Assembly (NCBI GenBank): GCA_002294405.1
Contig: DBFP01000010.1
Coordinates: 1,051-16,260, forward strand
Direction: 5' to 3'
DNA: 15,210 nucleotides
DNA from: Anaerolineales bacterium UBA877
GTDB lineage: Bacteria > Chloroflexota > Anaerolineae > Anaerolineales > Villigracilaceae
Shown: positions 7,416 to 15,070 of the stretch, piece by piece
How the letters are laid out: every line of letters starts with the position of its first letter
Numbering within the stretch: position 1 is the first letter of the stretch
Notes under the pieces: model-generated
Seen by the model: only the letters and a program-made list of their open reading frames with translations
The model's database searches: none
Told to the model about the DNA's origin: nothing
Translations under genes and position numbers: made by a program

Positions 7416-9647
7416 ATGTCTGCGACCCAACGGGATCCACAATCACAGTCAGGAGATAATCGCTCCAAAGATTCCATCCCCAACAAATGGTTGGATCGGG
7501 TGGCACGCCTCGGAACCCATTTTGGACGTTTTCTGTGGGATATACTCGGAGTAACCCTTGTGGCTTTTGCCCTCATGATCCTCCTGGGGATTTTTGGACT
7601 TTCAAAAGGCACACTCCTTGAAAATTGGATAACCTTGCTTGACATCTGGCTCGGTTGGGGCAGCATCCTGGTCATCCTTGTCATGGGAGTAATGGGATTT
7701 CTAGCCTTTCGCCGAAGCCGCCATCTCGTCAGTTTGCATTGGGGTCAGGTAATTTCCGCAGAGCTGGCAGTTTTTTTGTCACTTGCGATATTGTCAGTGC
7801 TGAGCGGCAACCGGTTGACTGAGGGGAACATGTGGGGGGGACAAATCGGCTGGGGACTTTCCATGGTGGTGTCCCGTTTCATCGGTCCCATTTGGGGTGG
7901 ATTTGTCATTTTCATTTGCTGGGGACTGGCATTAATGGGAGCGTTCCGTGTCTGGCATCCCATCGAAGCCTGGTTGTTGAAGCTTTCAGGTGAGTTTTCC
8001 GTGACTGATCCTGGAAAGGTTGCTCCGGAAATTCCAGTGGTATCTCCACTGCCAACAGGTGAATCCGGGTCAAGTCCTGTAATCGGGCTCAAGAAACCCC
8101 CACAGAAGCTGCCCCCGGAATTTCGCAAGAGTTTCAAGATTCCCGAAAAACAAGATAACCGCCCGATTTCGCCACCTCCACGAGAAGAACGACTGCCTCC
8201 ACTGAATGTATTACTGGGAGAACAGGCAGTCCGCCCGGATGAACGGACGATCAACCAGACAGCCGGGCAGATAGAAAAATCACTTTCAGAATTTGGCATC
8301 CCAGCCAAGGTGGTTGGGTTTCGGATCGGACCGACGGTCACGCAATTCGCAGTCCAACCAGGTTTCATTAAAAAAGGAACCGAAGAAGATACCCAGCAAA
8401 TGAAGGTGCGAGTGGCGCAAATAGCCAGCCTTCAAAAAGACCTTGCCCTATCTCTTTCAGCGGAACGCCTGCGAATCGAGGCACCCGTACCAGGGAGAGG
8501 GTACGTTGGCATCGAGGTGCCCAATCCACGATCTTCCCAGGTGCGATTGCGACCACTTTTGGAAACCGAGGTCTTTTTCAAAGGTCGTTCACCACTGACA
8601 ATTGCCCTTGGTCGGGATGTCTCGGGCAACCCGCTTGTGGCAGACCTGGCACGCATGCCACATTTGTTGATTGCAGGTACCACGGGATCGGGAAAATCGG
8701 TTTGCATTGCTGCGTTGGCAGTATGCCTGGCGATGAACAACGCCCCTGAAGATTTACGGCTGGTGATGATTGACTCAAAAATGGTCGAGTTGATCCGCTT
8801 CAACGGGCTGCCGCACCTTTATGGCAAGGTGGAGACGGATGTAAAGAGAATCCTGGGGGTCTTGCGCTGGGTGGTCGTGGAAATGGATCACCGCTATAAA
8901 CTTTTGGAAGCAGCCAAGGCACGAGATATTGATGCTTATAATCGGCAGCTGCAGCGCCGAAAAGAAGTCCAGACCCTGCCGCGTATTGTCGTATTGATCG
9001 ATGAGATGGCAGACCTGATGATGTCGGCTCCCGACCAAACAGAACACAACCTTGTGCGCCTGGCACAAATGGCGCGAGCAACAGGCATCCACCTCGTGGT
9101 TGCCACCCAGCGTCCCAGTACTGATATTGTAACCGGATTAATTAAAGCGAATTTCCCGGCACGATTGGCGTTTTCCGTGGCCTCGGGTGTGGATTCGCGG
9201 GTCATCCTTGATTTACCCGGTGCGGAAACCTTGCTGGGGCGCGGTGATATGCTCTTCCTAAATCCCGAAGTGGGCATACCGGTGCGCGCGCAGGGAGTTC
9301 TGGTTACCGACCAGGAGATCGAGCGTGTCATTTCCCATTGGCAAAAGACAGTACCCCACAAGGATTCCCGTTCTCCCTGGGAATCCTTGCTAAATGAAAC
9401 CACCGACGAAGGCAGCGATGATGTTTTAATTGAGCAGGCAATATCGGTGCTCAAGAAAGAACGGCGCGCAAGTGCTTCCATGCTGCAGCGTCGGCTGAGA
9501 ATTGGGTATCCGCGAGCAGCACGCTTGCTGGATCAATTGGAAGAAACGGGAGTGGTGGGACCTTCCACAGGGGGAGGGCGCGACCGGACGGTATTAATTG
9601 AACCAGACGAGGAAAACGGAACCGTCCCCGCAGGTGATGATACCTAG
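7416..9647 (+). CDS. ftsK: FtsK/SpoIIIE DNA translocase
   Basis: FtsK is the septum-anchored ATPase that pumps chromosomal DNA during division and helps dimer resolution. The 743-residue protein has four TM segments (about 37-57, 68-92, 105-124, 140-168). A Pro/Ser-rich linker (about 190-275) leads into the alpha/beta RecA-like motor, with Walker A GTTGSGKS (421-428) and Walker B VVLIDE (D529, E530). LARMPHLLIAG precedes the motor's P-loop and VATQRPSTDIVTGLIKAN follows Walker B; both are hallmark FtsK sequences. The C-terminal gamma winged-helix domain (about 668-735), which reads KOPS/SRS-type polarity sequences in relatives, is present, with ASMLQRRLRIGYPRAARLLDQLE. The length matches SpoIIIE-type proteins with a short linker, not the long E. 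coli form. ATG 7416 lies one base after the S1-gene stop without a good ribosome-binding site, pointing to termination-reinitiation coupling. Confidence 0.96.
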   Translation: MSATQRDPQSQSGDNRSKDSIPNKWLDRVARLGTHFGRFLWDILGVTLVAFALMILLGIFGLSKGTLLENWITLLDIWLGWGSILVILVMGVMGFLAFRRSRHLVSLHWGQVISAELAVFLSLAILSVLSGNRLTEGNMWGGQIGWGLSMVVSRFIGPIWGGFVIFICWGLALMGAFRVWHPIEAWLLKLSGEFSVTDPGKVAPEIPVVSPLPTGESGSSPVIGLKKPPQKLPPEFRKSFKIPEKQDNRPISPPPREERLPPLNVLLGEQAVRPDERTINQTAGQIEKSLSEFGIPAKVVGFRIGPTVTQFAVQPGFIKKGTEEDTQQMKVRVAQIASLQKDLALSLSAERLRIEAPVPGRGYVGIEVPNPRSSQVRLRPLLETEVFFKGRSPLTIALGRDVSGNPLVADLARMPHLLIAGTTGSGKSVCIAALAVCLAMNNAPEDLRLVMIDSKMVELIRFNGLPHLYGKVETDVKRILGVLRWVVVEMDHRYKLLEAAKARDIDAYNRQLQRRKEVQTLPRIVVLIDEMADLMMSAPDQTEHNLVRLAQMARATGIHLVVATQRPSTDIVTGLIKANFPARLAFSVASGVDSRVILDLPGAETLLGRGDMLFLNPEVGIPVRAQGVLVTDQEIERVISHWQKTVPHKDSRSPWESLLNETTDEGSDDVLIEQAISVLKKERRASASMLQRRLRIGYPRAARLLDQLEETGVVGPSTGGGRDRTVLIEPDEENGTVPAGDDT

Positions 9648-9694
9648 TATGGTATGATTGCCCAGTTTAAATTCCCCCGATTAAAGGAAAACCT

Positions 9695-10324
9695 TTGACC
9701 AATCCTTCTGAAAATAAAAAAGCGACTTTTACTGATAAGATGCGGGTTTGGTTTCGCTGGTTTTTGGACCCAATTGCTGGATTCCTAAATCGATTCGGAA
9801 TACGACCAAACACTGTTACCTTGTTTGGGTTATTGGGAACCATCGGGTGTGCCGTGCTTATTGCTTTCGGTCACATGACCTGGGCTGGAATCCTGATGTT
9901 GATCATGGGGCCGGTGGATGCCATGGATGGTGTGCTGGCCCGGCTACGAAACGAAGCCAGCGACTGGGGGGCATTTGTGGATGCGGTCACTGACCGTTAT
10001 TCAGAACTTTTCCTTTTTCTTGGATTCCTTGTACACTATTTAATTCTGGGTTATAAACCCGGGGTGATATTGGCTTACCTGGCAGCTGCCGGGTCAGTCC
10101 TTGTTTCGTATATCAAGGCACGAGCTGATGCATTAAAATTGGATGCCAATGTAGGACTTTTAACCCGCATGGAGCGGTTAATCGTGATAATTCCCGGTCT
10201 GATCTTCAACCTGCCAATGGCAGTGTTGGTCATTGTTGCCGTCCTGGCAAATCTGACAGCCCTTCAGCGAATTTTTCAAGTGCGGAGAGATGCTCACCAG
10301 CGCATGTCTCAATCCAAGGAGTAG
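9695..10324 (+). CDS. CDP-alcohol phosphatidyltransferase family protein
   Basis: This is a multi-pass membrane enzyme that transfers a phosphatidyl group from CDP-diacylglycerol to an alcohol acceptor. The family signature DGxxARx8Gx3Dx3D is complete: D75, D78-G79, A82-R83, G92, D96 and D100, the Mg2+ and CDP site. NTVTLFGLLG (39-48) precedes it. About five to six TM segments follow in a 209-residue protein. The likely start is TTG 9695, six bases after AAAGGA (9683-9688); ATG 9740 is a shorter alternative with no ribosome-binding site. The gene ends 3 bases before lgt, whose product consumes phosphatidylglycerol, so a role in making PG-phosphate or phosphatidylinositol-phosphate is plausible. 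The acceptor cannot be read from these motifs, so pgsA is not assigned. Confidence 0.9.
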   Translation: MTNPSENKKATFTDKMRVWFRWFLDPIAGFLNRFGIRPNTVTLFGLLGTIGCAVLIAFGHMTWAGILMLIMGPVDAMDGVLARLRNEASDWGAFVDAVTDRYSELFLFLGFLVHYLILGYKPGVILAYLAAAGSVLVSYIKARADALKLDANVGLLTRMERLIVIIPGLIFNLPMAVLVIVAVLANLTALQRIFQVRRDAHQRMSQSKE

Positions 10325-10327
10325 GCC

Positions 10328-11173
10328 ATGCAAACCCCACCCAACGGTTTTGATATTCCCATCCCCTTTTTGCACCAATCCTTCCACATTTACTTTTACG
10401 GGATTTTGATCACTCTTGGTGTGGTTGCAGCCACTTTCCTGGGTCAGGCAGAGGCCAAGAGGCGGGGGATGAATCCTGAATATATTTGGGACGCATTATT
10501 TTGGGTTGTCCTGGCAGGAATTGTTGGGTCACGCATCTGGCATATTTTTACCCCACCCCCCAGCATGCTGATCATGGATGTCACCACCGGTAAAATGGTC
10601 AACCCCTATTTCGCCGGCGGTTATCCACAAATATTGGATATCATCAACATCCGCAAAGGTGGGCTGGGAATCCCCGGGGCAGTGATCGGCGGGGCACTGG
10701 CATTATGGATATATTGCCGCAAGAAGCGCATCTCGTTTCTGACCTGGGCGGATGTGATTGCTCCCGGAGTCGCCCTGGCACAAGCCATCGGTCGATGGGG
10801 CAATTTCTTCAACCAGGAACTTTACGGGTTACCCACCAACCTCCCCTGGAAAATATATATTGCTCCACCGCGCGTGCCGGGTTTTGAGCAGTTCAATTAT
10901 TTCCACCCGCTTTTTTTCTATGAATCCTTGTGGAATGTAGTCAACATGGCCTTGCTGCTTTGGCTTGCACGCCGATTTGAAAAATGGTTAAAACCAGGCG
11001 ATATCTTCTTAATTTACATGATAATGTACTCCATTGGAAGATTCAGCCTCGATTTCCTGCGTCTGGATGCGGCATTGGTGGCGGGAATTAACTTCAACCA
11101 GACCTTTGTGGTCATCGTGGCGATTGTGGCAGGTGTTGTCATATTCCTGAATCACCGTCCCCGCCGTGCCTGA
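10328..11173 (+). CDS. lgt: Phosphatidylglycerol-prolipoprotein diacylglyceryl transferase
   Basis: Lgt moves the diacylglyceryl group from phosphatidylglycerol to the lipobox cysteine of prolipoproteins, the step before LspA cleavage. The 281-residue membrane protein carries the Lgt signature GRWGNFFNQELYG (155-167) with its essential arginine. An early FYGILITLG segment and a C-terminal YSIGRFSLDFLRLD with the second conserved arginine are also present. Around seven TM segments are seen. In the GGLGIPGAVIGG loop (111-122), proline replaces the histidine of E. coli-type GGMSFHGG. Variation at this position is known in other phyla, so I do not read it as inactivating. AAGGAG at 10317-10322 lies just upstream of the ATG, overlapping the end of the phosphatidyltransferase gene. 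Confidence 0.95.
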   Translation: MQTPPNGFDIPIPFLHQSFHIYFYGILITLGVVAATFLGQAEAKRRGMNPEYIWDALFWVVLAGIVGSRIWHIFTPPPSMLIMDVTTGKMVNPYFAGGYPQILDIINIRKGGLGIPGAVIGGALALWIYCRKKRISFLTWADVIAPGVALAQAIGRWGNFFNQELYGLPTNLPWKIYIAPPRVPGFEQFNYFHPLFFYESLWNVVNMALLLWLARRFEKWLKPGDIFLIYMIMYSIGRFSLDFLRLDAALVAGINFNQTFVVIVAIVAGVVIFLNHRPRRA

Positions 11174-11179
11174 ACCTCG

Positions 11180-12103
11180 ATGATCCATACCGAAGACCTT
11201 AGTAAACAATTCGACGATTTTTGGGCGGTGGATGGTGTCAGCCAGGATGTATTTCCGGGGCAAGTGCTTGCATTGCTTGGCCAAAATGGAGCCGGGAAAA
11301 CCACCACCATCCGGATGCTGACCTCGGTACTAACCCCCACCCGGGGCAGGGCCAGCATTGCCGGGTTCGACGTTGTTAAATATCCGAATAAAGTTCGAGC
11401 TTCGGTGGGGGTGTTGACTGAACAGCACGGGCTTTACCTGCGGATGACCGGTTTGGAATACCTGGATTTTTTTGGAAAGGTCTATCGCCTGGAACCAGGT
11501 GTACGCCAAAAGCGAAGCCGTGAATTAATGGAGTATTTCGGGCTGGCAGAAGTCGCCAACCATCCCATGGGTCAATATTCAAAAGGCATGCGCCAGAAGC
11601 TGGCGCTAGCACGCACCTTGATCCACGAACCGCCAGTTTTATTGCTGGATGAACCCACCTCAGCCATGGATCCAGAATCCGCATCTTTGGTGAGAAAGGC
11701 AATCGCCAGTTTGCGCACGGAACAGCGTACCATTGTTATTTGCACCCACAACCTTGTCGAGGCGGAAATGCTGGCAAATCGAATAGCCATCATTTACCGG
11801 GGGAGAATATTAATAAGTGGGTCGGTTGATGAACTAAAACGGAAGCTACTGGGACCCTCCGAGTTTGAAGTCCAGTTACAGGGCAAATGGCCAACTCGAA
11901 CCATAAAATTGCCAACTGGGGTCATTCCAATCAAAGCGGGTGAAAATGGACCACGGTTTCGAGTTGATGATCCCCAGTCTGCAAATCCAATTCTGCTTAA
12001 AGAGTTAATGAAACATGGAGCAAAGGTGGTATCGCTGCAGGAATTACCCCGCACACTGGAACAGGTTTACCTGGCAGCCATGGCGCAGGTGAATCATGCC
12101 TGA
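11180..12103 (+). CDS. ABC transporter ATP-binding protein (ABC-2/NatA-type)
   Basis: This is the nucleotide-binding subunit of an ABC-2 type exporter and the partner of the permease encoded next. The 307-residue protein has Walker A GQNGAGKT (34-41), Q-loop Q82, a signature of YSKGM (133-137), Walker B VLLLDEP with E158, a D-loop SAMD, and H-loop H190 (CTHN). After the ABC core, residues about 220-307 form a C-terminal extension common in the CcmA/NatA-type drug, lipid or sodium exporters. The ATG at 11180 lies 6 bases after the lgt stop and lacks a clear ribosome-binding site, so it is probably translated by coupling. It overlaps the permease gene by 8 bases. The substrate is not predictable. 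Confidence 0.93.
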   Translation: MIHTEDLSKQFDDFWAVDGVSQDVFPGQVLALLGQNGAGKTTTIRMLTSVLTPTRGRASIAGFDVVKYPNKVRASVGVLTEQHGLYLRMTGLEYLDFFGKVYRLEPGVRQKRSRELMEYFGLAEVANHPMGQYSKGMRQKLALARTLIHEPPVLLLDEPTSAMDPESASLVRKAIASLRTEQRTIVICTHNLVEAEMLANRIAIIYRGRILISGSVDELKRKLLGPSEFEVQLQGKWPTRTIKLPTGVIPIKAGENGPRFRVDDPQSANPILLKELMKHGAKVVSLQELPRTLEQVYLAAMAQVNHA

Positions 12104-13529
12104 GAGCAGGGGCGATGAACTGCGCATGGTTTGGCTTGTAGCCTGGCGCGAGCTCCGTGATCAACTGCGTGATTGGCGCATCATTTTCCCGATGGTTGTG
12201 CTGACATTGATTTTGCCCTTCCTGGCCGATTTGGGTGCCCAGGCGGCAATTAATTTCACAACCAAATATGGGACACCCCTGGTTGCTGAAAGGCTGGTGC
12301 CCTTCCTTCTCATGGTAGTGGGTTATTTTCCGATCACGATCTCGCTGGTGATTGCCCTGGAGTCGTTTGTAGGTGAGAAAGAGAGGGGGACGATCGAACC
12401 GCTCCTGGTCAGCCCGTTAAAGGACTGGCAGCTTTTTACAGGCAAATTGATCGCCGGGACCGCTGCTCCCCTGGTGACTTCCTACCTGGGGATCTCGGTA
12501 TACATGGTCGGTCTGATATTTCAACACATCCCATTCCCCCATTTCAATCGAATGATGCAAACCCTGAGCCTTACCACGGTTCAGGCGCTGCTAATGGTCA
12601 GCGGGGCCATCCTAATATCCACCCAGGCAACCTCGGTACGGGCAGCAAACCTCATGGCTTCGTTCATAGTGATCCCGATGGCAATCCTCATCCAGGGTGA
12701 AAGCATCATGTTGTTCTGGGGAAATGACCATGTTCTGTGGCTGGCAGTGGTGGGAGTGTCAATCCTGACACTTTTATTGGCGCGCGTTGGGATTGCACAT
12801 TTCCAGCGAGAATCCCTGCTGGGTCGGGAAATTGATGTTCTCAATTTACGCTGGATCGGTCGGACTTTCTGGAAGGGATTCAAGGGAGATGCACGAACAC
12901 TTTCAGGCTGGTTCCGGGGTGAGCTGCTGAAAACACTGCAGAAGCAGATCCCTGCAATATTCATGACAGTTGGCATTGGTATAATTGCAGCCCTGGCAGG
13001 CTTTGGTTGGGTCGCTTCACACTCCGCTGAAGTGGCTGGGCAATATGAAGCGGGTGGTTTTTCAAGAATTCTATCTTCGGGAATAGGTGTACCGATTGCC
13101 GCCTCCGGGTTATCTTTTCCATCGATCCTGGGTCATAATATTCAAGCGATTGTCATTATTCTTCTATCAGGTTTGTTTTCCTTCGGCGTCCTAGGTGCAC
13201 TTGTTTACGTGGTGAATATGGGTGTTATTGGAGCAGTCCTTGCGATAATCCGGATAGTAGGAGGCTCTCCAATAAAAATGAGCATTTATGGAATCCTCCC
13301 GCACGGTATTTTCGAAATCCCGGCGCTGATATTGGCCAGTGCTGCGATTCTTTATATAGGGGTAATGCTGGTGACACCACGTCCTCAGCGAACCCTGGGA
13401 GAAGTCCTTATCGAGGCGCTCGCAGATTGGGCGAAGATTGGTTTGGGGCTGGTGCTACCGTTATTGACAATAGCCGCAGTGATAGAAACCTGGGTCACTC
13501 CCATCCTGTTATTATCTGTTGTTAAATAA
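12096..13529 (+). CDS. ABC-2 permease fused to a C-terminal SpoIIM-like (DUF95) domain
   Basis: The 477-residue membrane protein combines two modules. Residues about 11-235 are an ABC-2 type permease with about six TM segments. These include the NatB-like region ESFVGEKERGTIEPLLVSPL (90-109) and the following GKLIAG. A soluble stretch (about 236-282) leads to a second TM block (about 283-475). This block matches the SpoIIM/DUF95 pattern: GHNIQAI (346-352), GVLGALVYVVNMGVIGAVLA (364-383), LPHGIFEIPALILA (401-414, with H403-G404 and E407), and AAVIETWVTP (460-469, E464). SpoIIM homologues are membrane proteins of peptidoglycan or envelope remodelling in spore-formers and occur widely elsewhere. 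The start overlaps the ATPase gene by 8 bases; ATG 12126 is an alternative. It is the last gene of the plus-strand run, with no forward terminator behind it. The substrate is unknown. Confidence 0.85.
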   Translation: MPESRGDELRMVWLVAWRELRDQLRDWRIIFPMVVLTLILPFLADLGAQAAINFTTKYGTPLVAERLVPFLLMVVGYFPITISLVIALESFVGEKERGTIEPLLVSPLKDWQLFTGKLIAGTAAPLVTSYLGISVYMVGLIFQHIPFPHFNRMMQTLSLTTVQALLMVSGAILISTQATSVRAANLMASFIVIPMAILIQGESIMLFWGNDHVLWLAVVGVSILTLLLARVGIAHFQRESLLGREIDVLNLRWIGRTFWKGFKGDARTLSGWFRGELLKTLQKQIPAIFMTVGIGIIAALAGFGWVASHSAEVAGQYEAGGFSRILSSGIGVPIAASGLSFPSILGHNIQAIVIILLSGLFSFGVLGALVYVVNMGVIGAVLAIIRIVGGSPIKMSIYGILPHGIFEIPALILASAAILYIGVMLVTPRPQRTLGEVLIEALADWAKIGLGLVLPLLTIAAVIETWVTPILLLSVVK

Positions 13530-13543
13530 GGGGGTATATAAAC

Positions 13544-13574
13544 AAAAAAAAGTGCCCGATTATTCGCATCGGGC
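13544..13574 (-). terminator. Rho-independent terminator of the HNH gene
   Basis: A perfect 7-bp stem (GCCCGAT at 13554-13560 with ATCGGGC at 13568-13574, loop of 7) is followed, in the minus-strand direction, by two bases and a run of eight T (A at 13544-13551 on the plus strand). It lies 10 bases after the HNH stop. In the plus direction the stem is followed by TTGGGTCAAG, so it should not stop plus transcripts efficiently. Confidence 0.88.
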
Positions 13575-13584
13575 TTGGGTCAAG

Positions 13585-14088
13585 TTACCATCCATGGATG
13601 AATTGTTCCCACTCAGCGTTTTCCTCCAGATGTCGTCCGAAGATATAATAAGCACTGGCAGGAGGTTCCTTCGGTGGATGTAAAAGGATCATTTGAACTT
13701 CTGCCAATTTTCGTCCACCTTTGCGATGGTTGCAGTTTGGACAGGCAGCAACGACATTTGTCCACAAGTGTTCTCCCCCCAGGTGTTTGGGCCAAACATG
13801 GTCAACGGTCAGGTTGTTGGAATGCCGCCCACAATACTGGCATGTATACCGGTCCCTGCGAAAGACCTCCCGGCGGGTCAACTTGACCTGAAGGCGGGGA
13901 CGGTGAATCATCTGTTCCAACCGGATGACAGAAGGAATTGGAATTTCCCGCCTGACAGTTTGAATATAACCACGCCCATTCATGACCAGATCAGCCTTCC
14001 CAAGAAGGATCAGGCCAACTGCGCGGCGGGTGTTACAGACGTTAATCGGTTCAAAATTGGCGTTAAGTACAAGTACTGGCGCGTTCAT
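13585..14088 (-). CDS. HNH endonuclease-like protein
   Basis: The 167-residue protein has a C-terminal zinc-stabilised HNH fold. The zinc ligands C83/C86 (CQYC) and C116/C119 (CPNC) flank D96-H97 (TVDHVWP), N111 (WTNVV) and the closing N120/H121 before a basic RKGGR. The N-terminal 70 residues, with VLVLNANFEPINVC and RRAVGLILLGKADLV, form the conserved lead-in of a free-standing chromosomal HNH family seen in Chloroflexota, cyanobacteria and actinobacteria. Nuclease chemistry is implied by the motif, but the natural substrate is unknown. I chose ATG at 14088-14086 because GGAGG (14093-14097, minus) lies four bases upstream. An ATG 33 bases further out would swallow the likely promoter. It is the only minus-strand gene here and forms its own short transcription unit. 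Confidence 0.88.
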   Translation of the reverse strand: MNAPVLVLNANFEPINVCNTRRAVGLILLGKADLVMNGRGYIQTVRREIPIPSVIRLEQMIHRPRLQVKLTRREVFRRDRYTCQYCGRHSNNLTVDHVWPKHLGGEHLWTNVVAACPNCNHRKGGRKLAEVQMILLHPPKEPPASAYYIFGRHLEENAEWEQFIHGW

Positions 14089-14109
14089 AGCGCCTCCACA
14101 TTGGCGTGA

Positions 14110-14115
14110 ATTATA
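14110..14115 (-). promoter_or_regulatory. -10 element for the HNH gene
   Basis: On the minus strand these bases read TATAAT, 21 bases from the HNH start codon, giving a short leader that holds the GGAGG. The -35 region is poor (a TTCATA lies 19 bases upstream), so the call rests on the -10 match and position. Confidence 0.45.
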
Positions 14116-14117
14116 CT
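14112..14117 (+). promoter_or_regulatory. Possible -10 element for the epimerase gene
   Basis: TATACT on the plus strand would start transcription near 14124, 28 bases ahead of the epimerase ATG. It overlaps the minus-strand TATAAT by four bases. No good -35 is seen. Confidence 0.3.
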
Positions 14118-14151
14118 CCACACCTGAATGGTTTTATGAAAGGAATCTACT

Positions 14152-15063
14152 ATGCGTATACTCATTTTCGGTGGGTCAGGATTTATAGGGCAGGCTTTGA
14201 CGGTATCCATGTTAGCGGAGGGGCATCAGGTTGGAATAGTAACCCGAAATGTTCACACAAACAGGTTAATCGAGGGGGCATATCCAGTGGGATGGGATGG
14301 ACTGACTACAACCGGATGGGGAGAAAAACTCTCCGCAATAGATGCGGTTATTAATCTGGCTGGTGAGAGCCTTGGAGCGGGATACTGGACCAGGGCGAAG
14401 AAATCTCGAATTCTTTCCAGCCGGGTAAATGCCGGGAAGGCGATAACAGTGGCGATCCGGCAAGCCGATCCACGACCTCAAGTTTTGATCCAGGCATCAG
14501 CAGTGGGAATTTATGGTCCGCTAGGCACCCAACCGATAACCGAAGAATCAGCCCCCGGACAAGGCTTCCAAGCAGAAGTTTGCAAATCCTGGGAAGCCTC
14601 CACCCAACCTGTCGAGGATTTGGGTGTAAGGCGGGTCGTCATTCGCACTGGTGTGGTTTTATCAAAATCCAAAGGTGCCTTACCGCGCATCATACTGCCT
14701 TTCTTGTTGTATGCCGGTGGTCCCTTGGGGAATGGCATGCAAGGCTTTCCCTGGATTCACCCTGTTGATGAGGTGGCTGCAATTCGTTTCTTGTTGGAGA
14801 ATGACAAGGCGCGCGGCGTTTTCAATTTATGCGCACCCGAACCTCTCTCCAATTCAGACTTCGGTCGGATTCTGGCAAAAGAATTGCATCGCCCGTTTTG
14901 GCTGCAGGTTCCAGGAATTGCTTTACGACTGCTGCTGGGAGAAATGTCAACGCTGGTCTTGGAAGGGCAATACATGCTTCCAAAACGACTGCAAGATCTC
15001 GGATTCCATTTCCATTTTCCTAACGCCGAAGCTGCACTGCATGATCTCCTGGCAAGCAAATGA
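14152..15063 (+). CDS. TIGR01777-family NAD(P)-dependent epimerase (YfcH/SulA-like, extended SDR)
   Basis: This is an atypical extended short-chain dehydrogenase of 303 residues. The Rossmann glycine motif GGSGFIG lies at 7-13. The family hallmarks follow: DAVINLAGESLGAGYWT (about 65-80), KKSRILSSRVNAGKAI, ASAVGIYG (about 117-124) with the YxxxK-type region altered as usual for this family, and RVVIRTGVVLS. The FPWIHPVDEVAAI stretch (about 200-212) and a C-terminal DUF1731-like segment ending LPKRLQDLGFHFHFP complete the match. Homologues include E. coli YfcH; the substrate is not known. The ATG has AAAGGA (14139-14144) seven bases upstream and starts a plus-strand unit after the divergent promoter region. 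The tRNA gene follows. Confidence 0.92.
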   Translation: MRILIFGGSGFIGQALTVSMLAEGHQVGIVTRNVHTNRLIEGAYPVGWDGLTTTGWGEKLSAIDAVINLAGESLGAGYWTRAKKSRILSSRVNAGKAITVAIRQADPRPQVLIQASAVGIYGPLGTQPITEESAPGQGFQAEVCKSWEASTQPVEDLGVRRVVIRTGVVLSKSKGALPRIILPFLLYAGGPLGNGMQGFPWIHPVDEVAAIRFLLENDKARGVFNLCAPEPLSNSDFGRILAKELHRPFWLQVPGIALRLLLGEMSTLVLEGQYMLPKRLQDLGFHFHFPNAEAALHDLLASK

Positions 15064-15070
15064 TTTATTC

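Noticed and set aside
7745..8368. Long open frame of 207 codons antisense to ftsK, plus others opposite 8936-9481 and 647-1153
   Set aside because: They lie fully opposite well-supported genes, show no recognisable domain and have low-complexity composition, so they are shadows of the real coding frames.
9653..9658. TATGAT hexamer before the phosphatidyltransferase gene as a promoter
   Set aside because: It has no acceptable -35 at 16-18 bases. The position is suitable but the evidence is too thin to list as a feature.
13589..13600. 12-bp palindrome CATCCATGGATG at the 3' end of the HNH gene
   Set aside because: It encodes the terminal IHGW residues and has no partner site nearby; a single short palindrome is expected by chance.
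13585..14088. HNH gene as a homing endonuclease or toxin
   Set aside because: No intron, intein, immunity gene or mobile signature adjoins it, and its N-terminal lead-in is that of a free-standing chromosomal family.
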